From an uncultured Planctomycetia bacterium (lineage in GTDB: Bacteria > Planctomycetota > Phycisphaerae > FEN-1346 > JAACEH01), in assembly GCA_903929765.1 (NCBI GenBank), contig CAIYVX010000021.1:1-39109 (forward strand): DNA of 39,109 nt, read 5' to 3'. The notes beneath the pieces were generated by a model that did not search any database, was not told the DNA's origin, and saw nothing but the letters and a program-made list of their open reading frames with translations. Position 1 is the first letter of the stretch, and every line of letters starts with the position of its first letter. The position numbers were made by a program, and so were the translations under genes. This document shows, piece after piece, positions 15,860 through 24,296 of this stretch.

Positions 15860-16717
15860 CTATCGTACTGAAATTGCCCCCGGCAGACAACTTAAAATAT
15901 TCTCCGCCGTCAGCGACACCTGGCCCAACTCCCGCGCCGCCGCGTCGCCGGCAGCGCCATGAACGTGGGCGCCAAGCACGGCCGCATCGAAACCGGAAAG
16001 CCCCTGAGCGATCAGAGCGGCGATGAGGCCGGTGAGAACGTCGCCGGCGCCGCCGGTGGCCATGCCGGGATTGCCGGTCTGGTTGACGTAAATCCGCCGG
16101 CCTTCGGTGACGAGGGTGCCCTGCCCTTTGAGGAGAGCCACGCACCCGCCGGCAGCCAACTGCTCCGCGGCGCGTTCGCGGTCGGATTGAATTTCAGCGA
16201 CTGAGGTGCGTAACAAACGGGCGGCTTCGCCGGGGTGCGGGGTAATGACGAGCGTCGCCGGACGGTGGATAAGGGCGGACAGGCCGCCGATTTTCGCCAG
16301 ACAGTTGAGGGCGTCGGCGTCAACCACGGTCGGGGTATCGAGATTTTCCAAAAGTGAGCGGACAAAGAGTACCGTGTCGGAGTCGCAACCGAGGCCGGGG
16401 CCGAGGGCGAGAACAGTGGCCTCGCGAGCGGCTCGCAGGACTTCGACGGCGGCGCGAGGATGAAGGCGGCCGGCGGGCGTGTCGCTCAGGGGCAAGGTGG
16501 TGCAGTCCGGGGCGAGGGTGGCAACGGTGTCGAGAATCCGGTCGGGGACGGCGAGGCGAACAAGCCCGGCGCCACCGGCGAGGGCGGCGCGGCCGGCGAG
16601 AGCGACAGCGCCGGCCATGCCGCGCGAACCGCCGACGACGAGGACAGTGCCGAAGGTGCCTTTGTTGGCGGAGGCGGGACGGAGAGGAAGATGGGGGATG
16701 GCGGTGAGTCGTTCCAT
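15860..16717 (-). CDS. nnrD: ADP-dependent NAD(P)H-hydrate dehydratase
   Basis: The product is 285 aa. It repairs hydrated NADH and NADPH (the S form) using ADP. The ribokinase-like fold shows GTVLVVGGSRGMAGA (about 22-36), GPGLG (about 105), VDADALN (about 131), TPHPGE (about 158), and the signature NPGMATGGAGDVLTG (about 217-231), whose Asp is the catalytic residue of the family. Many bacteria fuse this domain to the NnrE epimerase; here only the dehydratase domain is present, so the epimerase must be encoded elsewhere or be missing. Purine-rich AAAGAAAG rather than a clear GGAG precedes the ATG. It lies 43 nt upstream of the E1-alpha gene and could be read with it. Confidence 0.92.
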   Translation of the reverse strand: MERLTAIPHLPLRPASANKGTFGTVLVVGGSRGMAGAVALAGRAALAGGAGLVRLAVPDRILDTVATLAPDCTTLPLSDTPAGRLHPRAAVEVLRAAREATVLALGPGLGCDSDTVLFVRSLLENLDTPTVVDADALNCLAKIGGLSALIHRPATLVITPHPGEAARLLRTSVAEIQSDRERAAEQLAAGGCVALLKGQGTLVTEGRRIYVNQTGNPGMATGGAGDVLTGLIAALIAQGLSGFDAAVLGAHVHGAAGDAAARELGQVSLTAENILSCLPGAISVR

Positions 16718-16756
16718 ATTTTTCTTTCTTTAATCTCTTGCCGCAATGGTACCCCG

Positions 16757-17134
16757 CTACTCGTTTTCGCGACGTCTAAGAGAAAGGAGTTTCACGAGCA
16801 GTTTTTCGATGTCCTCCCTTCCTGCTGCCCCGAAGTTAATGCGGTATTCCGTGATGCTGTACTCTTTGTCGCCTTTGCCACACTGTTTAATTACGGATTC
16901 GACTACTCTGGCGAGCAGATCAACATCGTCTGGTGAGAGTATTATTTCAATTTGTCCCTGCACCTCATTTGACTCGGGGAAGGCGGCTTCGACCTTTGCA
17001 TCTACCTCATCAAAATGGCCAACTCGTTCTGGCGAGAGGTCCGGCTTGTCCCAGCCCAGGTGCGGCACATAGCGATACATGATAGTACACAACCCAAGCA
17101 ACTGCAATTCGTTGGCCAGAAGTTGAAGTTTCAT
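16757..17134 (-). CDS. Hypothetical protein, 125 aa
   Basis: I do not recognise this gene. From the ATG at 17134 the product is 125 aa; a GTG two codons upstream, closer to AAGG, is also possible. The sequence starts MKLQLLANELQLLGLC and is predicted soluble, with acidic and basic stretches and a C-terminus ending LLSLRRRENE. There are no membrane segments or cysteine motifs. The segment QGQIEIILSPDDVDLLARVVESVI looks like a beta strand followed by a helix. Its GC content is clearly lower than that of the flanking genes, so it may have been acquired. It starts just after repeat block 17174-17370 and ends 40 nt before nnrD. Coding potential rests on length, start signal and amino-acid balance. 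Confidence 0.6.
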   Translation of the reverse strand: MKLQLLANELQLLGLCTIMYRYVPHLGWDKPDLSPERVGHFDEVDAKVEAAFPESNEVQGQIEIILSPDDVDLLARVVESVIKQCGKGDKEYSITEYRINFGAAGREDIEKLLVKLLSLRRRENE

Positions 17135-17173
17135 CTTCACTCAACCTTCAGCAATAATTTTTCCTCGGCCACA

Positions 17174-17370
17174 ACCCCTCACCTGGCCCTGAAGGGCCAC
17201 CCTCTCCCAAGGGAGAGGGGTGAAGAAACAACAACGACTGCCGGTCGAACGGTCGCTCTTCATGGCCCGTCTTCGCCGGACCATGCCACCCGGCGTTAGG
17301 GGTGGGCGGAGAAGAAACAACAGTACCCTCACCCTACCCTCCCCCAAGGGGGAGGGGTGAAGAAGCAGCA
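17174..17370. repeat. Repeat mosaic A + B + A
   Basis: Family A (GGCCCTGAAGGGCC 17185-17198, then CCCTCTCCC / GGGAGAGGG 17200-17219), the GAAGAAACAACAAC linker, family B (CATGG 17261-17265 to CCATG 17281-17285, then CCACCC / GGGTGG), linker, and a second, C-rich family A hairpin (CCCTCCCCC 17337-17345 / GGGGGAGGG 17348-17356). The whole ~200 nt between two minus-strand genes is made of these units. Confidence 0.82.
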
Positions 17371-17376
17371 GCCGGA

Positions 17377-18150
17377 TTATTTTTCGCGGTCGATCCGGCC
17401 GGCGGCGCGGCAAATCTGGGCGGCGGCGTAGGCGGCGCCGAAGCCGTTGTCGATGTTTACCACGGTGATGCCGCTGGCGCAACTGTTGAGCATGGCGAGT
17501 AGCGGGGTGAAGCCGCCGAGGTTCGCGCCGTAGCCGACCGACGTTGGGACGGCAATGACCGGGGCTTCGACCAGCCCGCCGACGACGCTCGGCAAGGCCC
17601 CTTCCATCCCGGCGATGACGATGACGACGGTGGCGGCGCGGAGTTCCTGGCCGTGGGCGAGGAGGCGATGAATCCCGGCCACGCCGACGTCGGAAAAAGA
17701 TTTCGTGGTGCAGCCGAGAACTTCGGCCGTTTCGCGGGCTTCTTCGGAGACGGCCAGGTCGCTGGTGCCGGCGCAGACAATGGCGACCAGGCCGGGCAAT
17801 TTCTCAATCGGATTTTTTCCGGGTACGACCACGGTGCGGCCGACGGGGTTGTAGCGGGCGGAGGGGAATTCGCGAGACATGGCGGCAGCAACGTTCTGAT
17901 CGGCCCGCGAAGCGAGGATCGTCTCGCCCTGGGCGGCAATGGCCCGGGCGATTTCGACCACCTGGTCGGGCGTCTTGCTCGGGCAGAAAATCACCTCCGG
18001 ATAGCCGCAACGAAGGCGGCGGTGATGATCGACCTTGGCGAAGCCGAGATCCTCGAAGGGAAAGTGAGCCAGGTGCTTGAGGGCGGCGGGGACGGAGAGG
18101 TCGCCGGCGGCGACGCGGTCGAGAAGAGATTTGAGGTCGTCGGAAGGCAC
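17377..18150 (-). CDS. larB: LarB: pyridinium-3,5-biscarboxylic acid mononucleotide synthase
   Basis: The product is 257 aa from the GTG at 18150, which has GGAG about 8 nt upstream; the longer frame reads through a family A repeat. LarB carboxylates and hydrolyses nicotinic acid adenine dinucleotide, the first step in making the nickel-pincer cofactor of lactate racemase-type enzymes. The fold resembles PurE: see VAIVCAGTSDLAVSEEARETA and the downstream GMEGALPSVVGGLVEAPVIAVPTSVGYG block. The C-terminal NIDNGFGAAYAA motif is typical of LarB. No LarC, LarE or LarA is present in the window, so the other genes of the pathway must be elsewhere if it works. Many genomes carry larB separately from its partners. 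Confidence 0.9.
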   Translation of the reverse strand: MPSDDLKSLLDRVAAGDLSVPAALKHLAHFPFEDLGFAKVDHHRRLRCGYPEVIFCPSKTPDQVVEIARAIAAQGETILASRADQNVAAAMSREFPSARYNPVGRTVVVPGKNPIEKLPGLVAIVCAGTSDLAVSEEARETAEVLGCTTKSFSDVGVAGIHRLLAHGQELRAATVVIVIAGMEGALPSVVGGLVEAPVIAVPTSVGYGANLGGFTPLLAMLNSCASGITVVNIDNGFGAAYAAAQICRAAGRIDREK

Positions 18151-18182
18151 GAGAAGCTCCAAAGGAAGAAGAAACGGCAACA

Positions 18183-18322
18183 ACACCCTCACCCTACCCT
18201 CCCCCAAGGGGGAGGGGTGAAGAAGAAACAACAACATCCAATTGAACGGTCACTCTTCATGGCCCGTCTTCGCCGGACCATGCCACCCACCGTCAGGGGT
18301 GGGCCTAGAAGAACAACAACGA
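18183..18322. repeat. Repeat mosaic A + B between tsaD and larB
   Basis: C-rich family A hairpin (CCCTCCCCC 18197-18205 / GGGGGAGGG 18208-18216), GAAGAAACAACAAC linker, then family B (CATGG from 18258, CCATG to 18282, CCACCC / GGGTGG). The same order and spacing are seen at 17174 and 4185. Confidence 0.82.
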
Positions 18323-18346
18323 CACGAAGAGTCTATTCTAGCGATT

Positions 18347-19351
18347 TCAGGGCAAAGCTTCAACATCGAGGTCGGCGGTGCGGCCGGCCTGGAGGAGGTG
18401 GTAGCCGAGGCCGGCGACCATGGCGGCGTTGTCGGTGCAATATTTCATGGGCGGGATGTGGCAGGCCAGGCCGCGCTTGGCACACTCCTCAGCCATCCGC
18501 ACGCGGAGACGCGAATTTGCGGCGACGCCGCCGCCGATCACGACCGTGTCCACGCCGCGATCCAGGGCGGCGCGGAGGGTGTTGGCGACGAGCATGTCGA
18601 CGACGGCTTCCTGAAAACTGGCGGCGATGTCGGCCCGGTCGGTCGCGTCGAGTTCGGCCAGGGTGTGCGAAAAATCGGTGCCGCGCACACGGTAGAGGAC
18701 GGAGGTTTTGATGCCGCTGAAGGAGAAGTCGAGGCCCTCCTTGCCGACGGCGGTGCGTTTGAAGCGGATGGCGTGGCAGGCACCCTCGCGGGAGAGTTTG
18801 TCGATGCTCGGCCCGCCGGGATAGGGCAATTCGAGGATGGCGGCGACCTTGTCGAAGGCTTCGCCGGCGGCATCGTCGAGGGTGCGGCCGATGCGCTCGT
18901 GTTCGAGCGGGCCGCGGCTATGGAAGATGGTGGTGTGCCCGCCGGAGACGACGAGACTGATGCAGGGCCAAGGCTCCAGGTCGGTATCGAGGCAGGCGGC
19001 ATAGGCGTGGGCTTCGACGTGGTTGACCGGGACGAGGGGTTTGTTGTTGAGCCAGGCCAAGGTCTTGGCGGCGGTCAGGCCGATGAGGAGCGAACCGATC
19101 AGGCCGGGCGTGTTGACGACGGCGATGGCGTCGACGTCGGCCGGCGAACATTTGGCCTGGGTCAGGACTTCGGTCATCACCGGCAAGAGGCATTCGATAT
19201 GAGCGCGGGCGGCGAGTTCGGGGACCACGCCGCCGTACTTGCGGTGGAGGTCGACCTGGCTAGCCACGAGCGAGGCGGCGACGCGGCGACCGTCGTCGAC
19301 GACGGCGACGCTGGTTTCGTCGCAAGAGGATTCGAGGCCGAGAATTCTCAT
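18347..19351 (-). CDS. tsaD: tRNA N6-threonylcarbamoyladenosine transferase TsaD
   Basis: The product is 334 aa, the normal length. It transfers the threonylcarbamoyl group to A37 of tRNAs reading ANN codons, working with TsaB and TsaE. The start is the ATG at 19351 (MRILGLESSCDETSVAV). The upstream part of the open frame reads a family C repeat as MDIECWILDIRRF and is not protein. The ASKHA fold motifs are all in place: the metal-binding histidines His111 and His115 in NHVEAH, SGGHT (136-140), GRTLDDAAGEAFDK, the GGGVAANSRLR nucleotide loop, and DNAAM near the end, whose Asp is the third metal ligand. This is an essential housekeeping gene. Confidence 0.97.
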   Translation of the reverse strand: MRILGLESSCDETSVAVVDDGRRVAASLVASQVDLHRKYGGVVPELAARAHIECLLPVMTEVLTQAKCSPADVDAIAVVNTPGLIGSLLIGLTAAKTLAWLNNKPLVPVNHVEAHAYAACLDTDLEPWPCISLVVSGGHTTIFHSRGPLEHERIGRTLDDAAGEAFDKVAAILELPYPGGPSIDKLSREGACHAIRFKRTAVGKEGLDFSFSGIKTSVLYRVRGTDFSHTLAELDATDRADIAASFQEAVVDMLVANTLRAALDRGVDTVVIGGGVAANSRLRVRMAEECAKRGLACHIPPMKYCTDNAAMVAGLGYHLLQAGRTADLDVEALP

Positions 19352-19396
19352 TATCTCAACTGGAGATTCGACATTTTTTTTTCGCATCGAACCTGA

Positions 19397-19502
19397 AAAA
19401 CGGCGAATATCCAATATCCAACACTCAATATCCAATCATGAAGTAACAACAACACCCTCACCCTACCCTCTCCCCTCAAGGGAGAGGGGTGAAGAAGCAA
19501 CA
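19397..19502. repeat. Repeat mosaic C + A
   Basis: A family C unit of ATATCCAA-type words ending ATCATGAAGTAACAAC (19397-19448) joined to a family A hairpin (CCCTCTCCC 19466-19474 / GGGAGAGGG 19480-19488) and a GAAGAAGCAACAGC linker. It lies between the S41 peptidase terminator and tsaD. Confidence 0.8.
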
Positions 19503-19514
19503 GCAAAAGAAAAA

Positions 19515-19539
19515 GGGACCGGCCGCCCGGCCCCTTTTT
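19515..19539 (-). terminator. Rho-independent terminator, possibly two-way
   Basis: GGGACCGG and CCGGCCCC form a stem with one mismatch around a CCGC loop. On the minus strand it lies about 20 nt after the S41 peptidase stop and is followed by CCCTTTTTC; on the plus strand it is followed by TTTTTA. Confidence 0.7.
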
Positions 19540-19559
19540 AATTCAACTCGCTGCTGGGA

Positions 19560-21056
19560 TTATCTGCTTTCGACCGGCGCTTTTTCGACCGGGACTTTTT
19601 CGGTCACGGCCGGCACGGCGGCGGCATCCTCGAACCGCTTGACCAGCGGCATCATCCGCAAGACGTCGATGGCCCGGCTCATCTGGCGGTCCTCGACCGG
19701 CTTCTTGGCCTCCGATTTCTTCTCGGCGGCCAGGGCGATTGACGCAGGGATGCCCGTGCCGGCGCCGCCGGCCTTCTCGCTGGACTTGGGGGCGGAGTCG
19801 CTCCCTGGCGCCGGCGGAGTGGCGGCGGCGCTGTCCTTAGTCTTACCGTTGGTGTGCAGGACTTCGGCGTTACGCCAGCCGACGAAGACATCGGCATATT
19901 CCTGCGGCGTCATTTTGACGACGATCAGGGGATCGACGCCCCAGACCTTGGAATCGTCCTCGCGATGGAGGCAGCGGCCGCTGGGCAGATAATAGTGGGC
20001 CACGGTCAGGCGGACGGCGGCCTTGCCTTCATCGACGGGGAAGATGCGCTGGACGCTGCCTTTGCCATAGGTCCGCTCGCCAACGACGACGGCGCGGTTG
20101 CGGTCCTGAAGGGCCCCGGCCACGATCTCGCTGGCGCTGGCGCTGCGGTCGTTGACGAGGACGACCATGGGGAAATAGGGGAAGGCGTCGTGGCCGGCCT
20201 CGAAAACTTCCTCGGGATCGCTGCGGCCCTTGGTCGAGACGACCCGTCCGCCGTCGAGGAAGAGCGAACTGATCCCGACGGCGCCCTTGAGGATGCCGCC
20301 GCCGTCGAACCGGAGGTCGAAGATCAGGCTCTTCATGCCCTGGGCCTTGGCTTCCCCAATGGCGTGCCTGGTGTCCTCGACCGAATCTTCGGTGAAGGAG
20401 GTCAGGCGGACGTAGGCGATGCCGTTTTCCTTGTCGACGATGTAATTCCATTTTCCTTCGGCGTCGCGTTCGAAGCCCTTGACGGTCTTGACGTGGATGA
20501 TTTCGCGGGTGACGGTGATGGCCTCCTTGCTCAGATCGAGGAGATGGACGACCGTGAAAGTGACTTTGGTGCCGGGCGTGCCGGTCAGTTTCTTGACGGC
20601 CTCGTCCATGGCCAGGCCTTCGGTGGTCTTGCCCTCGATCTCGATGATGCGGTCGCCGGCCATGACGCCGGCTTTGTAGGCCGGTCCGTCCTCGACCGGG
20701 CTGACCACGGCCAGCCACCCGCCTTCCTCGCCGATGACGATGCCGACGCCGCCGAAAGAGCCGCGAACCTGTTTGTTGAACTCGCTCAAATCGCTTGACG
20801 GAACGAAGGCGGAAAAGCGGTCCTGGCCCTGGAGCATGCCGCCGATGGCGTGTTCGTAGAGCTTCTTGTTGTCAACGTCGGTGACGTAATACTTGCGGAC
20901 CAGGTCGGTCACGTCGACGAGCAACTTCTGCCCGCTATAGATTTCGTCGTTCGAGTTGGCCGCCCAGACCTCCAGGCCGCACCGCAGCCACAGCGCCGCA
21001 GCCAGAACCAATAACACCCCCGCCAGCGCCATCAGACATTTTTTCCGCACGGCCAC
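19560..21056 (-). CDS. S41 family carboxyl-terminal processing peptidase
   Basis: The product is 498 aa. The N-terminus has a basic start and a hydrophobic segment (about 6-28, MALAGVLLVLAAALWL), so the enzyme is exported or anchored and works outside the cytoplasmic membrane. A PDZ domain spans about 100-170 (FGGVGIVIG, GDRIIEIEGKTT). The peptidase core follows: LIFDLRFDGGG (about 244-254), the serine motif SASASEIVAGAL (about 305-316) and the catalytic lysine Lys332 in TYGKGSVQ. A ~100-residue C-terminal tail is rich in Ala, Pro, Lys and Ser and probably disordered. Such proteases trim or degrade periplasmic proteins by recognising their C-termini. ctpA is a possible name but the subgroup is unclear. 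Confidence 0.93.
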   Translation of the reverse strand: MAVRKKCLMALAGVLLVLAAALWLRCGLEVWAANSNDEIYSGQKLLVDVTDLVRKYYVTDVDNKKLYEHAIGGMLQGQDRFSAFVPSSDLSEFNKQVRGSFGGVGIVIGEEGGWLAVVSPVEDGPAYKAGVMAGDRIIEIEGKTTEGLAMDEAVKKLTGTPGTKVTFTVVHLLDLSKEAITVTREIIHVKTVKGFERDAEGKWNYIVDKENGIAYVRLTSFTEDSVEDTRHAIGEAKAQGMKSLIFDLRFDGGGILKGAVGISSLFLDGGRVVSTKGRSDPEEVFEAGHDAFPYFPMVVLVNDRSASASEIVAGALQDRNRAVVVGERTYGKGSVQRIFPVDEGKAAVRLTVAHYYLPSGRCLHREDDSKVWGVDPLIVVKMTPQEYADVFVGWRNAEVLHTNGKTKDSAAATPPAPGSDSAPKSSEKAGGAGTGIPASIALAAEKKSEAKKPVEDRQMSRAIDVLRMMPLVKRFEDAAAVPAVTEKVPVEKAPVESR

Positions 21057-21187
21057 ATCCTCCCTAGAAAGCGACGGCCAGAATCGAACAAGTGATTCTA
21101 GCGGTCGGGGAGCGGTAATTCAAGTTACATTCGGAAAACAGTTGGTCCGTGGGCAGTGGACGGCAAAAGCAGAAACAAAAAAGACCT

Positions 21188-21270
21188 CCAGACGAATGGT
21201 CCCTCTTCATGGCCCGTCTTCGCCGGACCATGCCACCCAACGGCAAGGGTTGGCTGAGAAGAAACAACGG
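21188..21270. repeat. Family B element after the rhamnosidase gene
   Basis: CATGG (from 21208) to CCATG (to 21232) hairpin, then CCACCC with GGGTTGG, ending AGAAGAAACAACGG. The stem sequence is identical to the copies at 17261 and 18258. Confidence 0.75.
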
Positions 21271-24102
21271 CTAAACACGGACAAGGAGGTCGTTCGGCCC
21301 GAGGTATGTCCGCCGCAACTCGACCGCCATGTTCCGAGGCGCGGTCACGGTAATCGTGCGGCCCTTGCGGTCGGAGACCATCTGCAACAGCACGGGGCCG
21401 TGCCGCGTGGGCAACGAGGCGGCGAGCGACTTCAGGTCGCCCGGCTGCGGCTCGACCCCCAGGCGGTCAAAGCCCGGAGCCGCCGGACGCAGGCCGCAAA
21501 TCCAGCGGAAATAATAGAGCAGCGGCGCGGTGCTCCAGCCGTGGCACAGGCTGTTCATCACGGGCTTTTGCGGCGACAGATCGTGCTGGAACAGTTCGAA
21601 GAGCGTCCAGGCTTCGGGGCGGCGCAGCATCGCGCCGTAATAATCGCGCAGCACCGAGAAGGCCTGGCGCCAGAGGCCGCGGGCGAAGAGGGCTTCGAGG
21701 ACGAAATACTTGAAATAGGGGGTTTCGCGGCTCGGCCAGAGCTTGCCGGCCTCGCGCGTCGGCGCGGGCCAGAGGCGGCGCAGAATCCGCTCTTCCTGCT
21801 CCGGCGTGGCCTGGCCGGCGAACAGGGCCAGGTAGTTCGTGGTGGCGGTGAACTTGCCGTCGAGCCGGCCGCCGGTGAAACTTTCGGCGAACAATCCTTC
21901 CTTTTCATCAAACAGCAAATGGCGCGCGGCATCGCGATTTTTTGCGGCCAAAGCTCGCCAACGCTTCGCCTTGGTCTTCTGGCCGAGTACGTCGGCCACC
22001 TGGGCGGCGCTTTCCAGGGCCACAAGGTAAAAGGCCTGGTAGCCGGAGATGATTTCCATTTCCCGGTGGGCATCGACGACCGTGTGATCGAGCAGGACGA
22101 AGTTTTTCGGGCTTGGATCGTTGTCGAGCAGCCCATCCTTGTTGACAAAGGTTTCGGCAAAGGCCAGCCCGCGGACGACGGCCGGAAAACAATCGTCGAG
22201 GATTTTCGCGTCGCCCCAGGTCTGGTAATGGCGCTGGAGGAGGTGTGGATACAGCAGGGCGTAATCGCTCAAGGTGTCGCCGTAGCCGCTGGGGACAATG
22301 GGCCGCATCCAGCGGTCGGCCGGCTGGTCGGCGGCATACTGGCGCAGGGCCTTGGCCGTCAGGGCCTCGTCGCCCCAGACCGCGGCGGCCACCAGTCCTT
22401 CGACCACCACGTCGCCGAACCACTGGCCCATTTCACGAATCGGGCAATCCTCGAAATTTTCACTGGTGCAGGCGTCGAGCGTGGCCAGGCCGACGCTCCA
22501 GAGCTTGTTGAAAATTTTGTCCGAGCTGACGAACAGGGCCGGGGCCGGCGGCGGATAGTGCTGGGCGTCGAGGCGGAGCAGGCGAACCTCGACCGGCCCG
22601 GTGGCGTTGCGGACGGCCAGTTCGATGTAGCGCATGGCCCGGCGGTCGAAACTCCGCCATTTGGTCCACCCGCCATTGAGGATCACGCGGTCGGTCAGCC
22701 AAACGCCGTCGCGGAGCGGATTGAGGTAGCCGGTTGGATTGAGGGCTTCGCCGGCGGTAATATCGAGCGCCGCCCCCGGCTGGCCGCGCACCTCCAGTTC
22801 GATGCAGCCGACCAGTTCGGCGGGCATGACGAACGTGGCCACGGCGTTGGGCGGGAGGAGGCACGAGCCGCGCTCGCCCGCGCAGAGCGTCCGAAGATTT
22901 TTCAGCGTCGCCGGGCGGCGCGGTTCCCAGGCCGCCAGGTGGGCCGGCGACGGGAAAGTTCCGGCGTTGAGTTCCGGCGTATCGAGCAACATGCCGTCGC
23001 AGCCGTCGAGGAGGTGCGAGTCGGAAAGGACCTGCCAGGAGGGCAGATCGTTCATCTTGCGGTTCGGCGAAAAGCGCAGCGGCAAGGTCCGCCCGGTGGC
23101 CAGATCGGAGAAGCGGCAGACGAAACCCCAGGTGTCGTGCGGCGAGCCGAGGACGACGCCGACCGAGTTCCAGCCCTTTTCGAGAATCACCTCGGCCCCG
23201 GGAATGCGAAGGCCGTGGCCGTAGTACAGTCCGGTGTAGGAGTCGGTCTCGTAATAAAGATGGTTGAAAAACTGGTCGTTCTGGCCCTGGCAGATCATCC
23301 GCTTGTTGTTGATGAAGACGGCGGCGCGGTTGTCGGCGGCGAAGTCGAGGCGAACGTGTTGCTTCCTGGGACTGTAGACGAACGTCGCCCCGTAAAATTC
23401 GTCGTCCTCGGCCCCGAACACGGCGAACTCGAAGGGCAAGCCGGTGATGCCGGCGAGCTTGCCGGCGGAGCCGCACCGGCCGACGGAAGCGGGGCGGACC
23501 AGTTCGTGAGTGAGCGGCGGAAGGGGACAGGGGAGGACTTTGGTGTACGGCGCGGCCGGCTGCTTGGCGACCACGTCGGCCTGCGGCCAGGAGCGGTCGT
23601 CGAAATCGGCCTCGGTCCAGCCGTGCGGCTCAAGCCGCGAATCGTAGATTTCCGTAAAGCCGACGGTGAACATGCGCCGCGGGGCGACTTTCTTGTATTG
23701 CGGCGCGACGATCATCCGCCATTCACCGTTGCTCTCGACCGTCACGGTTTTCTTGCCGCACTTGGCCGAGAGTTGCACCAGCAGCCCGCCCGGCGCCGGC
23801 GGCTGGCCGTGCTGGGCGAGGTTGATGTTGTAGGCGACGACGGCGATGACGTTCCGCCCGCGCCGGAGCGGCAGGTCTTCTGACGCGTAGGAGTCGAGAT
23901 AAATTTCCGGCCATTCGCTGCGCGGCGGCCCGTCGCCGACGCGCCGGCCGTTTACGAACAGGCGATAGTGGCTACAGGCGGTAATCTGAAGCGTCGCCCC
24001 GGACGGGGCGGCCGGCAGGCTGAACACCCGCCGGGCCAGCAGATGACAATCCACGCTCTCGCGCTCTCGTGCCGCCCAAATCCATTTTGCCGATCGGTTC
24101 AT
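21271..24102 (-). CDS. GH78-like alpha-L-rhamnosidase
   Basis: The product is 943 aa from the ATG at 24102 (MNRSAKWIWAARE), with GGAG 7 nt upstream; the frame upstream of it reads a repeat. The first ~450 residues are beta-rich and resemble the N-terminal sandwich modules of the family, including a galactose-binding-like part (ITACSHYRLFVNGRRVGDGP). The catalytic (alpha/alpha)6 barrel follows, with the general-acid region ENFEDCPIREMGQWFGD near 550 matching the DCPxRE pattern of GH78, and SLCHGWSTAPLLYYF near the C-terminus. It would cut terminal alpha-L-rhamnose from glycans. No signal peptide is visible, so it may act in the cytoplasm on imported oligosaccharides. No transporter or other glycosidase lies next to it. 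Confidence 0.87.
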   Translation of the reverse strand: MNRSAKWIWAARERESVDCHLLARRVFSLPAAPSGATLQITACSHYRLFVNGRRVGDGPPRSEWPEIYLDSYASEDLPLRRGRNVIAVVAYNINLAQHGQPPAPGGLLVQLSAKCGKKTVTVESNGEWRMIVAPQYKKVAPRRMFTVGFTEIYDSRLEPHGWTEADFDDRSWPQADVVAKQPAAPYTKVLPCPLPPLTHELVRPASVGRCGSAGKLAGITGLPFEFAVFGAEDDEFYGATFVYSPRKQHVRLDFAADNRAAVFINNKRMICQGQNDQFFNHLYYETDSYTGLYYGHGLRIPGAEVILEKGWNSVGVVLGSPHDTWGFVCRFSDLATGRTLPLRFSPNRKMNDLPSWQVLSDSHLLDGCDGMLLDTPELNAGTFPSPAHLAAWEPRRPATLKNLRTLCAGERGSCLLPPNAVATFVMPAELVGCIELEVRGQPGAALDITAGEALNPTGYLNPLRDGVWLTDRVILNGGWTKWRSFDRRAMRYIELAVRNATGPVEVRLLRLDAQHYPPPAPALFVSSDKIFNKLWSVGLATLDACTSENFEDCPIREMGQWFGDVVVEGLVAAAVWGDEALTAKALRQYAADQPADRWMRPIVPSGYGDTLSDYALLYPHLLQRHYQTWGDAKILDDCFPAVVRGLAFAETFVNKDGLLDNDPSPKNFVLLDHTVVDAHREMEIISGYQAFYLVALESAAQVADVLGQKTKAKRWRALAAKNRDAARHLLFDEKEGLFAESFTGGRLDGKFTATTNYLALFAGQATPEQEERILRRLWPAPTREAGKLWPSRETPYFKYFVLEALFARGLWRQAFSVLRDYYGAMLRRPEAWTLFELFQHDLSPQKPVMNSLCHGWSTAPLLYYFRWICGLRPAAPGFDRLGVEPQPGDLKSLAASLPTRHGPVLLQMVSDRKGRTITVTAPRNMAVELRRTYLGPNDLLVRV

Positions 24103-24138
24103 GCGGTTCTCCGGGTGAAGATACTCGAATTCGGGTGC

Positions 24139-24177
24139 CACACTTTGAAGCCCCGGCTTTGCCGGGGCCAAAGTGTG
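24139..24177. repeat. Family G hairpin upstream of the rhamnosidase
   Basis: CACACTTTG (24139-24147) pairs with CAAAGTGTG (24169-24177), and CCCCGGC (24151-24157) with GCCGGGG (24161-24167). It is the intergenic counterpart of the copy inside hdrA. A TATAAT on the minus strand at 24255-24260 would put it in the 5' leader, but no -35 was found. Confidence 0.8.
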
Positions 24178-24296
24178 TTCTTTGTCCGGCTCACCTCGCC
24201 CCAAAAAAACAGGGCGGCAAGGGCGGAAACTTACCCGTTTAATAGCCGAGATTCATTATAGCCGTACGACCGGCCAGGGTTCGCCATTTAGGCGCT

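Noticed and set aside
19352-19435. N-terminal extension of TsaD reading MDIECWILDIRRF
   Set aside because: It is a translated family C repeat. Similar peptides arise from each copy of the repeat.
20956-23883. 975-codon open frame on the plus strand
   Set aside because: It is antisense to the rhamnosidase gene, which has a good ribosome-binding site and family motifs. The plus frame has none.
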